NCBI RefSeq assembly: GCF_947496875.1
Contig: NZ_CANMEH010000004.1
Span: 62,001 to 126,000 of the forward strand
Source of the DNA: an uncultured Paracoccus sp.
GTDB taxonomy: Bacteria; Pseudomonadota; Alphaproteobacteria; Rhodobacterales; Rhodobacteraceae
DNA: 64,000 bases
Direction of reading: 5' to 3'
The position numbers and the translations under genes are program-made. A model generated the notes under the pieces. That model had not been told where the DNA came from, did not search any database, and saw only the letters and a program-made list of their open reading frames with translations. Below are positions 25,554-34,470 of this stretch, one piece after another. Each line of letters starts with the position of its first letter. Within the stretch, counting starts at the first letter, position 1.

Positions 25554-26882
25554 GGCTGCCGCGAAGCCTGCAGACCCGGCTGGGATTGTTCCTGGGTCTT
25601 CTGCTGACAGTATTGTGGATCGCTGCAGCCTCGGCCACGGCCGTGATCCTGCGGGACGAGATGGACGAGGTCTTCGACTCGGTCCTGCAGGAAACCGCCC
25701 AGCGGCTGTTGCCGCTGGCCGTCGTGGACATCGTCGGGCGCGAGGACCAGGGCGTCGCCCAGCGACTGGGCGCAGTTCGCGAGCACGACGAGTTCTTCAC
25801 CTATGTCGTGCGCGACGCCGAGGGGCGCGTGCTGCTGCACTCGCACGCGGCCGAGCCCGAAACATTCCCCGCCTATGATGGGCCCGGCTTTCGCCAGACC
25901 GCGACGCACCGTCTGTACAACGACGAGGCCCTGCAGGGGACCGTCCGAATGACGGTCGCCGAACCTCTGGCGCACCGCGCGTCCATTGCGCGCGAGATCC
26001 AGATCGGTCTGGTGCTGCCGCTGCTGATCGTCATCCCCTTGGCGCTGCTGTCGATCGTGCTTGCCGTCAAGGCGAGTCTCGCACCGCTTCGGCGAACGGC
26101 TTGATGCGCGCCACGCCCGCGACCTGTCGCCCGTTCCCGACGACGAGATCCCGTCCGAGATCGCCCCTGTCGCGGCCACCCTGAACCGGCTGCTCGGTCG
26201 GTTGAAGGCCAGCTTCGACGCCGAACGCAGCTTTGCCGCGAACGCCGCGCACGAATTGCGCACCCCGCTGGCAGGGGCCATTGCGCAGGCGCAGCGCCTG
26301 CAGTCGGAGACTCGCGATCCGGCGGCCGGGGTGCGGGCGGCCGAGATCGAGTCCACGCTCAAGCGCCTGACGCGGCTATCCGAGCGCCTGATGCAGCTGG
26401 CACGCGCCGAAGGCGGGCAGCTTCGCCTGGATCACTCCTCTGATCTCAGGATCGCGGCGCGCGTCGTGGTCGCGGAGGTCGCACGAAAGGAAGTGCCTGG
26501 CCGCATAGCTCTGGCGTTGCCGGAGACGCCGGTCATGTCGGACCTCGATCCCGACGCCTTCGGGATCCTTTGTCGGAATCTGGTCGAGAACGCTCTGCGC
26601 CACGGATCGGAGGCGAGCCCGGTCGAGGTGACCCTCACGCCCGATGGCGAACTCATCGTCGCAAACGACGGCCCCGTCCTGCCATCGGAAACGCTGGCTC
26701 GTCTCACGGGGCGATTCGAGCGTGCGGGCGCAAGGGCGGATGGCAGCGGGCTAGGTCTCGCGATCGTCGCGGCCATCGCCGATCGCATCGAAAGCCCGCT
26801 GGTGCTGAGGTCCCCACGCCCGGGCGCCTCGTCCGGGTTCGCCGCCTGCATCAGATTGCCCGTCGCGGACGCCGGTGCCTGA
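25550..26882 (+). pseudogene. Sensor histidine kinase, frameshifted at the HAMP region
   Basis: Two adjacent frames together make one QseC/PmrB-like kinase. The first (GTG 25550 to stop 26104) has transmembrane helices near residues 14-34 and 145-168, a periplasmic sensor region and a HAMP start ending SLAPLRR. The second frame resumes with FGERLDARHARDLSPVPDDEI, the dimerisation motif AANAAHELRTPLAGAI (phospho-His), LVENALRHGS (N box) and GSGLGLAIV (G box). The frame changes around 26087-26094. Adding one more copy of the octamer CTTCGGCG there restores a continuous PLRRFGERL, so loss of one unit of an 8-bp tandem duplication is the simplest cause. It may be a real mutation or a sequence error. 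Confidence 0.75.
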
Positions 26883-27033
26883 ATCGAGGCAGGCACCGCC
26901 ACGCGTTCAGCAACGACGGCAGCGGCGGCACGCCCCTTCATGACCCCGCTGGTGCTATTGCTTGACAGTCTTTGCCCAAGGTGGCCCTTCGTTCCACGAG
27001 ACGGCGGGCTGGCGATTGAACGGGGGCAAGGCA

Positions 27034-28152
27034 ATGAAGGACAGGTTCATCCCCAGGCTCCTGCTCGTCACGTTGGCGGCACTGCTCGTCGCTCTGGTCT
27101 GGCGGGGCATTCCGCTGCTGGAAGCTGCATTTCTCGACAGGCGGGCTGCGCCGCAGGTGGTCGCGCCGCGGGGTGATCTGGCCGCGGACGAGCAGACCAC
27201 CATCGCGATCTTCGAGAATGCGAAGAACAGCGTGGTGTCCATCACCACCGCCAACCGTGTCGTGGATTTCTGGACCCGCAACGCCTACGACGTCCCGCAC
27301 GGCAGTGGATCGGGCTTTCTCTGGGACGCCCGCGGCCATGTCGTGACCAACAATCACGTCATCGAAGGTGCAACAGGGGCGATTGTGCGGCTCGCCGACG
27401 GCAGCGCCTTTCCGGCGCGCCTGGTAGGGACGGCACCCGAGCATGATCTTGCGGTGCTCAGGATCGACGCCGGCGCGGACCAGCCACCGCCGCTTCCCCG
27501 CGGCGGCAGCGCGGACCTGCGGGTGGGGCAGAGCGTCTTCGCCATCGGCAATCCGTTCGGCCTGGACTGGACACTCACCACCGGCATCGTCTCGGCGCTC
27601 GAGCGCGAGCTGCCCGGCGAGAGAGGGCACAGGATCAGGGGTCTCATCCAGACCGACGCCGCGATCAACCCGGGCAACTCCGGAGGGCCGCTGCTGGACA
27701 GCGCCGGGCGGCTGATCGGCGTCAACACCGCGATCTACAGCCCGTCGGGGTCCAGTGCCGGCATCGGCTTCGCGGTGCCGGTCGATGCGGTCAACCGTGT
27801 CGTGCCGCAGCTGATTGCCACTGGGCGTTACGCGCCGCCGCTGCTGGGTGTCACCCATGATCCACGTGGCGATGCGGTGCTGGCCCGTGCGGGTCTGACC
27901 GGGGTTCCGGTGCTCGATGTTCAGCCCGGCAGCCCTGCGGACGCAGCGGGCCTGCAGCCGGCGCGGATCACGCCGGATGGACGACTGCTCCTTGGCGACG
28001 TGATCGTCGCCATGGGCGATGCCCCGATCGAGACCTCGGAGGACCTTCAGGCAGCGTTGGAGACGCAGCAGGCGGGCGACCGGATCGAACTCGGGATCTT
28101 GCGGGATGGCCGCCAGATCGAGGTGGAGGCGGTCCTGGCCGAAGGGCAGTGA
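27034..28152 (+). CDS. Membrane-anchored trypsin-like serine protease with PDZ domain (HtrA/DegP family)
   Basis: A 372-residue envelope protease. One N-terminal anchor helix (8-24), a chymotrypsin-fold domain with the triad H108 (VTNNHVIEG), D138 (EHDLAVLRI) and S216 (NPGNSGGPLL), and one C-terminal PDZ domain (about 270-365, VQPGSPADAAGL, LGDVIVAMGDAPI). A single PDZ and an uncleaved anchor are like DegS and plant-type Deg proteases. It degrades or processes misfolded periplasmic proteins. The ATG at 27034 follows GGGGGCAAGG; the upstream in-frame start at 26962 is less likely. CTTGACA near 26964 could be part of its promoter, without a good -10. Confidence 0.9.
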   Translation: MKDRFIPRLLLVTLAALLVALVWRGIPLLEAAFLDRRAAPQVVAPRGDLAADEQTTIAIFENAKNSVVSITTANRVVDFWTRNAYDVPHGSGSGFLWDARGHVVTNNHVIEGATGAIVRLADGSAFPARLVGTAPEHDLAVLRIDAGADQPPPLPRGGSADLRVGQSVFAIGNPFGLDWTLTTGIVSALERELPGERGHRIRGLIQTDAAINPGNSGGPLLDSAGRLIGVNTAIYSPSGSSAGIGFAVPVDAVNRVVPQLIATGRYAPPLLGVTHDPRGDAVLARAGLTGVPVLDVQPGSPADAAGLQPARITPDGRLLLGDVIVAMGDAPIETSEDLQAALETQQAGDRIELGILRDGRQIEVEAVLAEGQ

Positions 28153-28423
28153 GCCCGCGGAATGGTGGCCGGGTCGAGGGTCCACACCCGGCGCCCGAGA
28201 CCGTCCGGATGTCCTTTCAACACATCGCGTAAATGCGGCTCGCGCCGGTCGTCCCGCCATCTGGAGAAAGATGGACGCGCATGGGTCGTCGGGGGTCGGG
28301 CAACCGGTTCTGTGATGAGATTTCCTGTCTGGGATCACGCAACTTTTCCCCCGCCTCGCGGGTTTCCGAATGCTGTGCCGCAAGGCCAGTTCCTGTCATG
28401 TGCAAGCAAATCAGGAGATCACA

Positions 28424-29095
28424 ATGGTATCGCGCTATCCTGTTCCATTTGGCTCCCGCCGCAGTCTTTTCGGCCGCAGCGATCCGCTGTTCGATCTGCA
28501 CCGCGAGGTGAACCGACTGTTCGACGACGTCGTGCGCGGATCGCAGGGCGGACCCGAGGGGGGTGGCGGGTCGCTGATGATCGCGCCGGCGGTGGACATT
28601 CACGATCGTGATGATGCCCTTGAGATCAGCGCCGAACTGCCCGGGGTGTCGCAGGACAACATCGATCTGCGGATCGAGGGCGACATGCTCACGATCCGGG
28701 GCGAGAAGCGCAAAGAGCGGAAGGACGAGCAGGCCCGTCTGATCGAGCGCTCCTACGGCTCGTTTCAAAGGACGATCCAGCTGCCGTTCGCGCCGAACGC
28801 CAACGAGGTGAGGGCCAGCTTCACGGACGGCGTCCTGACCGTCACGCTGCCGAAGACCGCGGAGAAGGAGAAGAGCCAGCGCATCGAGGTCCGCAGCGGA
28901 CAATCGGGCGGCGCCGGCCAGCGGACCATCGAAGGCAGTCTGTCGTCGGCACAGTCGAGCTCTGCCGGCCGCGGTCAGGAGGACAGCGGCACCGGCGGCG
29001 GGTCCGGCAGCGCCAGCGGACATACTCACGCCGGGGCAGGCCAGAGCGGCCCGGACGATACCGGAGGATCGCAAGGCTCTCGGACGTCTGCCTGA
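28424..29095 (+). CDS. Hsp20/alpha-crystallin small heat-shock protein with long Gly/Ser tail
   Basis: A 223-residue holdase chaperone. The alpha-crystallin domain spans about 48-150: APAVDIHDRDDALEISAELPGVSQDNIDLRIEGDMLTIRGEKR, then the family's GVLTVTLPKTAE and the closing IEV. Unlike usual small Hsps (140-170 residues), a 65-residue tail rich in Gly, Ser, Gln and Thr follows. CAGGAGATCACA places AGGAG 6 bases before the ATG. The 270 bases upstream contain no recognised heat-shock element; a hairpin terminator follows. Confidence 0.92.
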   Translation: MVSRYPVPFGSRRSLFGRSDPLFDLHREVNRLFDDVVRGSQGGPEGGGGSLMIAPAVDIHDRDDALEISAELPGVSQDNIDLRIEGDMLTIRGEKRKERKDEQARLIERSYGSFQRTIQLPFAPNANEVRASFTDGVLTVTLPKTAEKEKSQRIEVRSGQSGGAGQRTIEGSLSSAQSSSAGRGQEDSGTGGGSGSASGHTHAGAGQSGPDDTGGSQGSRTSA

Positions 29096-29111
29096 TCAGT
29101 CAAGCGAAATA

Positions 29112-29138
29112 GCGGGCGGAGGCTACGTCTCCGCCCGC
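29112..29138 (+). terminator. Terminator after hsp20
   Basis: A 10-bp perfect stem (GCGGGCGGAG/CTCCGCCCGC), 7-base loop, then CTCGCGCTTTTG, 16 bases after the hsp20 stop. The opposite strand faces the hypothetical gene at 29260, for which it could also serve. Confidence 0.7.
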
Positions 29139-29259
29139 CTCGCGCTTTTGAGCCGGCCCGCGGCCGTGATCCGGCATCGCGAGTCGCACGCTCGCTTTGC
29201 CGACGCCTCGCGGAACGCTCCAGCGACGGCACGCCTGCCGGCCCTCGTTCCTGGCAAAG

Positions 29260-29871
29260 TCACTCGCACAGCCGGGTATAGACATCGAACTCGCTGTCGA
29301 CATAGCGCAGGCGAGGCCGGGTGAGCGGTTCCTGTTGCGGACCGACCAGCACCTCCCGCTCCTCGGGCGACATGCCGGGCAGGTCCACGGGCGCTTCGCG
29401 GATCTCGCTGTTCCACAACACCAGCTGGCATTCCGCACCCGGCCGCGCGTCGACGACCTTCACCGTGCCGTCCTGTTCGGTCAGCGTGATCACATAGGCG
29501 CGGCGGCGATTGAGCCCCAGCACCCGAAAGTCCAGGGCGTGCTGCACGTCGATCCAGTCCGTTGCCGCACCGAACAGATTCGTCTCGCCCTGCCACGCCG
29601 TGCCGAAAGCGAAGCGCAGCCGCCATTCGCCGGGCGGGACCAGCAGCCGGAAGAAGTCGCCCCCCCGGATATAGCCGGCCATGACCGCCGCGCCGTCGGC
29701 GGGGCGGGTGACGAACATCACGTAGTCCTCGCCCGGCGGCGTCTTCACGACCACGGGAAACGTCGCGGGCAACCTGCTGCGGTTCCACATCAGTCCGCTC
29801 CGCGGGCGGTCCTCGGCCAGGGCGTCCAAGGGCAGAATTGCCAGGACCAGCATGAGGACCAACCAGCGCAT
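29260..29871 (-). CDS. Secreted protein of unknown function
   Basis: A 203-residue exported protein; the signal peptide MRWLVLMLVLAILPLDALAED ends near residue 20. The mature part is beta-rich with no family recognised: a PVVVKTPPGEDYVMFVTRPADGAAVMAGYIRGGDFFRLLVPPGEWRLRF stretch resembling a carboxypeptidase-regulatory-like or lipid-binding beta fold, and a Trp-containing centre. GGAGG 4-5 bases before the ATG at 29871 fixes the start; an extended frame to 29988 lacks a signal. It lies downstream of recQ on the same strand with a 113-base gap. Confidence 0.7.
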   Translation of the reverse strand: MRWLVLMLVLAILPLDALAEDRPRSGLMWNRSRLPATFPVVVKTPPGEDYVMFVTRPADGAAVMAGYIRGGDFFRLLVPPGEWRLRFAFGTAWQGETNLFGAATDWIDVQHALDFRVLGLNRRRAYVITLTEQDGTVKVVDARPGAECQLVLWNSEIREAPVDLPGMSPEEREVLVGPQQEPLTRPRLRYVDSEFDVYTRLCE

Positions 29872-29984
29872 CGCACCTCCTCTGTCCTCCATGTGGGGGC
29901 GGTCGGGCGTTCGCGGAAGATCGGCGGCCCGAAGCCGATCCTCGCCGGCAGGCCTGCGGAGATGATTGCTCCGCATGGCTTGGC

Positions 29985-32006
29985 TCACGACCCGTCGATT
30001 TCCGCCCGAAACGCGGTGCCGAAACGTTCCAGCCGCGCCTGATCGAGATAGCGGGACAGGTCGCCGGGACGATCCTGCGCAATCCGTTTCAGGGCAGACG
30101 GGGTCAGCGACAGCGGCTTCGCCGTCCCGTCCTCGCCGCGCGCGAGCTGGCGGGCGGTCGCGGCCAGGCGGTCATACAGGTCCCCTGACTCGCGCCCCGC
30201 CAGCGCGCGGCGGGCCGGATGCATCGGTGGCACCTCGCCGGCGATCACCTGCAGAAAGGCCGCGCCATAGCTCTCCAGCTTGCGGGCCCCCACGCCGTTG
30301 ACGCGGGCCATCGCGTCCAGGGTCTGCGGCCGCGCCTGCGCCATCTCGATCAGCGTGCGATCGGGAAAGATCACATAGGCCGGCACCCGCTGCGCCTCGG
30401 CCAGGGCGCGTCGCTTGGCCTTCAGCGCCGACAGCAGCGGCGCATCCTCGTCATCGACCTGGGTGCGCACCACGGTTGCGGGCTTGGCGCGGCGGACCAG
30501 GTCGCGGCGCAACAGGACCGGCACCTCGCCCCGCAGCACCGGATGCGCAGCCTCGGTGATCCGCAAGGCGCCATGCCGTTCGGGATCGGGTCGGATCAGG
30601 TCGCGGCCCAGCATCTGGCGGATGATCGCCTGCCACTGGGCCTTGGGCGTCGCCTTTCCGACGCCGTAGGTGGGCAGCGCGTCGTGCCCGTGCTGGGCGG
30701 TCCGGTCCGTCGCCTGCCCGATCAGCACGTCGATCACATGCCCGCCGCCGAACCGCTCGCCGGTTCGCAGGATTGCGGACAGCGCCATCCGCACCTCTTG
30801 TGTCGCGTCGAAGATGTCGGGCGGCGTGTCGCACAGGTCGCAGTTTCCACAGGGTGCAGCCACTTCGCCGAAATAGGACAGCAGCACCTGGCGTCGGCAG
30901 GCGGTGGCTTCGGCCAGCCCGAGCAGCGCATTCAGCCGGGCGTGATCGGCCTGCTTGCGATCCGGCGGGGCCAGTCCCTCGTCGATCTGGGTCCGGCGCA
31001 GGCGGATGTCGTCGGGTCCGAACAGCGTCAGCGTCTCGGCCGGCGCCCCGTCCCGACCGGCGCGACCGATCTCCTGGTAATAGGATTCGATCGACTTCGG
31101 CAGATCGGCATGCGCCACCCAGCGGATATCCGGCTTGTCGATCCCCATCCCAAAGGCGACCGTCGCCGCAACCACCAGCCCGTCGTCACGCTGGAACCGC
31201 GCCTCGACCTCGCGCCGGGCGTCGGCTTCCATGCCGCCGTGATAGGCGATGGCGGCGATGCCGGCCTGGTCGAGCGCCGCCGCCAGCGTTTCTGTCTTGG
31301 CGCGTGTCGCGCAATAGATGATCCCCGGCTGGCCGCGCCGGGCCGCGACGAAATCCATGATCTGCCGGCGCGGACCATCCTTGGGCTGGAACGCCAGATG
31401 GATGTTCGGGCGGTCAAAGCCGCGCAGGAATATCTCGGGCGCCCGACCGTCGAAAAGGCGCGCCACGATCTCGTCCCGGGTCTCGGCGTCGGCGGTGGCG
31501 GTGAACGCCGCCAGCGGTACGCCCAGCGCCCGTTTCAGCTCACCGACCCGCAGATAGTCCGGGCGGAAATCATGACCCCACTGGCTGACGCAATGCGCCT
31601 CGTCCACCGCGATGGCAGTCACCCCGGCGCGTCGCAGCAGCGGCAATGTGCCGCCCGCGGCCAACCGCTCGGGTGCCATGTAGAGGATCTTCAGCGCGCC
31701 GTTCGACAACGCCTCGAACACCTCGCGCGTCTCGTCCTCGGTGTTGCCGCTGGTCAGGGCGCCGGCCGGGACGCCGGCCTCGCGCAGCGCCCGGACCTGG
31801 TCGCGCATCAGGGCGATCAGCGGCGATATGACCACCGTGACGCCATCCCGCAGCAAGGCCGGCAACTGGTAGCACAGCGATTTGCCGCCGCCGGTCGGCA
31901 TGATGGCCAGCACGTCCCGGCCTTCGGCGACCGCCTGCACGATCTCGGACTGCCCAGGGCGGAAATCGGCGAACCCCCAGACCCGCCGCAGCACATCCTG
32001 CGGCAT
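29985..32006 (-). CDS. recQ: ATP-dependent DNA helicase RecQ
   Basis: A 673-residue superfamily 2 helicase. Motif 0 GFADFRPGQ, Walker A PTGGGKS (K42), DEAH at 135-138 (VDEAHCVSQWGHDFRPDY), the SPLIALMRDQ block and motif VI QEIGRAGRDG are present. The RQC zinc site is visible (CRRQVLL...PCGNCDLC), and an HRDC domain closes the protein (DRTLIEMAQARPQTLDAMARVNGVGARKLESYG). It unwinds 3'-5' in recombination and fork repair. The ATG at 32006 overlaps the yggT stop, so the longer upstream frame is not used. Confidence 0.95.
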   Translation of the reverse strand: MPQDVLRRVWGFADFRPGQSEIVQAVAEGRDVLAIMPTGGGKSLCYQLPALLRDGVTVVISPLIALMRDQVRALREAGVPAGALTSGNTEDETREVFEALSNGALKILYMAPERLAAGGTLPLLRRAGVTAIAVDEAHCVSQWGHDFRPDYLRVGELKRALGVPLAAFTATADAETRDEIVARLFDGRAPEIFLRGFDRPNIHLAFQPKDGPRRQIMDFVAARRGQPGIIYCATRAKTETLAAALDQAGIAAIAYHGGMEADARREVEARFQRDDGLVVAATVAFGMGIDKPDIRWVAHADLPKSIESYYQEIGRAGRDGAPAETLTLFGPDDIRLRRTQIDEGLAPPDRKQADHARLNALLGLAEATACRRQVLLSYFGEVAAPCGNCDLCDTPPDIFDATQEVRMALSAILRTGERFGGGHVIDVLIGQATDRTAQHGHDALPTYGVGKATPKAQWQAIIRQMLGRDLIRPDPERHGALRITEAAHPVLRGEVPVLLRRDLVRRAKPATVVRTQVDDEDAPLLSALKAKRRALAEAQRVPAYVIFPDRTLIEMAQARPQTLDAMARVNGVGARKLESYGAAFLQVIAGEVPPMHPARRALAGRESGDLYDRLAATARQLARGEDGTAKPLSLTPSALKRIAQDRPGDLSRYLDQARLERFGTAFRAEIDGS

Positions 32007-32299
32007 CAGTAGCCGAGGAAGAAGCCGGCGTTGTTGGCAAGCGCCTGCTGCAGGATGATCAGTCCGATGAACACCACCAGCGGCGCCAGATCGAGGCCGC
32101 CGGTGTTCGGCAGGATGTTGCGGATCGGCTGGTAGATCGGCTCCAGCAGGCGGCTCAGCCCGTCCCAGATCTGCGACACCAGGGGCTGGCGCAGGTTCAG
32201 GACCTGGAAATTGATCAGCCACGACATGATGATATGCGCCACCATCACGTACCAGACGACGTTCAGGATCAGCATCAGGGCCTGATAGAGCGTGGTCAT
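32006..32299 (-). CDS. YggT-family membrane protein
   Basis: A 97-residue protein with two hydrophobic segments (about 4-28 and 70-92) flanking the YggT signature LSRLLEPIYQPIRNILPNTGGLDLAPLVVFIGL. Family members are small integral membrane proteins linked to osmotic stress and cell-division-related envelope functions; the role is poorly defined. AAAGGA lies before the ATG. It is transcribed ahead of recQ with a 4-bp overlap. Confidence 0.9.
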   Translation of the reverse strand: MTTLYQALMLILNVVWYVMVAHIIMSWLINFQVLNLRQPLVSQIWDGLSRLLEPIYQPIRNILPNTGGLDLAPLVVFIGLIILQQALANNAGFFLGY

Positions 32300-32448
32300 C
32301 GCGGCGTCCTTTCGAGAGATCGGGTCCGAGGTAGGCGACAGACGGCGCCGGCGCAAGCGGGCGCTTGGCGGCTGCGCCACCCGGATGGCCGCCGGTTGAC
32401 GGCGCACTGGCCTGCGACTAGCGCGAGGGGCGGCGAAAGGGCGACCCC

Positions 32449-33030
32449 ATGTATCCGATGATCCGTTTTGCAAAAGACATGGCCCGGGCCCGCCGCGCCC
32501 CGCGCCTGGCGCCGCTTCAGGCGCATGTGTCGACCCACCGCTGCTGGCCATGGGACCTGGACCCGTGGATGGAGTTGAACAACGGACGCACGCTGACGCT
32601 GTATGATCTGGGCCGCATCCCCATGGCCGTGCGGATTGGGCTGACCGACACGCTGAAGGCGAATGGCTGGGGCATCACCGTCGCCGGAAACACGGTCCGC
32701 TATCGCCGGCGCATCCGGCCGTTCCAGCGCTTCACCCAGGTCTCACGCGTGATCGGCTGGGACCGGCGGTTCCTCTACATGGAACAGTCGCTGTGGTCGC
32801 TGGGCGAATGCTGCAACCAGATCCTGTTGCGGGTCGCGGTCGTCCGTGGCGACCAGCGCAGCGGCATGGTCCCGCCCGCCGAAGCGATGGCGGCGATGGG
32901 GATGCATGACCCCAGCCCTGACCTGCCCGCATGGGTAGAGGCCTGGATCGCCGCCGAGGCGATCCGTCCCTGGCCGCCGGCGCTGCCGCCGATCGGGCCT
33001 GCGGATCGTACGCCGGACTTGCCAGCCTAA
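32449..33030 (+). CDS. Thioesterase-family (hot-dog fold) protein
   Basis: A 193-residue single hot-dog protein of the acyl-CoA thioesterase-like (Them6/PaaI-related) group: HVSTHRCWPWDLDPWMELNNGRTLTLYDLGRIPM contains the D-x-(N)-N pattern of the substrate helix, followed by a five-strand core (VRYRRRIRPFQRFTQVSRVIGWDRRFLYMEQS). A Pro-rich C-terminus ends the protein. It would hydrolyse an acyl-CoA of unknown chain. It diverges from yggT and precedes a membrane transporter by 69 bases. Confidence 0.8.
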   Translation: MYPMIRFAKDMARARRAPRLAPLQAHVSTHRCWPWDLDPWMELNNGRTLTLYDLGRIPMAVRIGLTDTLKANGWGITVAGNTVRYRRRIRPFQRFTQVSRVIGWDRRFLYMEQSLWSLGECCNQILLRVAVVRGDQRSGMVPPAEAMAAMGMHDPSPDLPAWVEAWIAAEAIRPWPPALPPIGPADRTPDLPA

Positions 33031-33099
33031 CCGGCGTTCGGCCTTATGCCCGCATCGCGGGCGTGTGATCCCGCAGCACCCGATGGCAGGCGAACGCGG

Positions 33100-34470
33100 A
33101 TGCAGGACCGGACGGCACGGCGGCGGATCTGGGGCTGGTGGTTCTTTGACTGGGCCAGCCAGCCCTATTCCACGCTGCTGCTGACCTTCATCTTCTCGAT
33201 CTACTACGCCGAGGTCGCCCGGGGCGCCTATATGGCGCAAGGCCAGACCGCAGCCGCGGCCGGGGCCAGCGCACAGGCGTTATGGGGCTATGCCCTGGCG
33301 CTGTCCGGCGTGGTGATCGCGCTGCTGGCGCCGGTGTTGGGCGCCATCGCCGACACGAGCGGCCGCCGGATGCCGTGGATCTGGCTTTTTTCGGGCATGT
33401 ACGTGATCGGCGCCGCGGGGCTTTGGGGGCTGAGCCCGGCCGAGCCGCAGCTGGTCCGGGCGATGCTGTTCTTCGGCATCGGCCTGATCGGGATGGAGTT
33501 CGCGACCATCTTCACCAACGCGCTGCTGCCCTCGCTCGCCCCGCGATCCGAGGTGGGGCGGCTGTCGGGCTCTGGCTTTGCGTTCGGGTATCTGGGCGGG
33601 GTGTTGTCGCTGGCCGTGATGATGGCGCTGTTTGCCGAGAATACGGCGACCGGACGCACCCTGGTCGGCCTGCCGCCCGCACTGGGGCTGGACCCCGCGG
33701 CGCGCGAGGGCACGCGCTTCGTCGGCCCGTTCACCGCGATCTGGTACGTGCTGTTCATGATCCCCTTCTTCGCCTGGGTGCGGGAACCGCCGGGGCCACG
33801 CCGCCCCGTAAGGATCGGCAGGGCCTTGTCCGATCTGGGGCGGCTGCTGCGCGGCCTGGTTCACCGCCGTTCGCTGGCGGCCTGGCTGGTGTCGTCGATG
33901 CTGTCGCGGGACGGGCTGAACGGGCTCTACGCGTTCGGCGGGGTCTATGCAGGGACGGTGCTGGGCTGGCCGGTGATCTGGTCGGGGGTGTTCGGGGTGG
34001 TCAGCGCCCTGTCCGCGGCGGTGATCAGCTGGCTGGGCGGGCGCGCGGACCGGCGCTGGGGTCCCCGGCCTGTGGTGATCGCCTGCACGGTCGTCCTGGC
34101 GATCATCTGCATGATCCTGGTCGGCATGGGGCGGGATAGCCTGTTCGGCACGCCGCTGGCGACAGGATCGCGGCTCCCGGACGCGATCTTCCTGCTGTGC
34201 GGGATTGCCATTGGCGGTGCGGGCGGCGCGCTGCAGGCGGCGTCCCGCACGCTGATGGTGCGCCACACCACCGCGGCCCGGGCAACCGAGGCGTTCGGGC
34301 TGTACGCCTTGTCCGGCAAGGCGACGGCGTTCCTGGCGCCCTTCAGCATCGCCGCGGTGACGCAGATCACCGGCAACCAGCGGCTGGGCATTTCGCCGCT
34401 GATCGTGATGTTTCTTCTTTCGCTTGTGTTGCTACACTGGGTGAACCCAGAAGGAGAGGTCGAGCAGTGA
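33100..34470 (+). CDS. MFS transporter, UMF1 family
   Basis: A 456-residue transporter with about 11-12 helices. The N-terminus IWGWWFFDWASQPYSTLLLTFIFSIYYAEV is the UMF1/Atg22-like opening, and LAPVLGAIADTSGRRMPWIW holds the MFS loop 2-3 signature. Substrates are unknown in bacteria. The ATG at 33100 is chosen because the residues following match the family's start; an in-frame ATG at 33046 would add an unusual 18-residue lead. Its stop overlaps the GTG start of mepA, and AAGGAGAGG within its 3' end serves that gene. Confidence 0.85.
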   Translation: MQDRTARRRIWGWWFFDWASQPYSTLLLTFIFSIYYAEVARGAYMAQGQTAAAAGASAQALWGYALALSGVVIALLAPVLGAIADTSGRRMPWIWLFSGMYVIGAAGLWGLSPAEPQLVRAMLFFGIGLIGMEFATIFTNALLPSLAPRSEVGRLSGSGFAFGYLGGVLSLAVMMALFAENTATGRTLVGLPPALGLDPAAREGTRFVGPFTAIWYVLFMIPFFAWVREPPGPRRPVRIGRALSDLGRLLRGLVHRRSLAAWLVSSMLSRDGLNGLYAFGGVYAGTVLGWPVIWSGVFGVVSALSAAVISWLGGRADRRWGPRPVVIACTVVLAIICMILVGMGRDSLFGTPLATGSRLPDAIFLLCGIAIGGAGGALQAASRTLMVRHTTAARATEAFGLYALSGKATAFLAPFSIAAVTQITGNQRLGISPLIVMFLLSLVLLHWVNPEGEVEQ

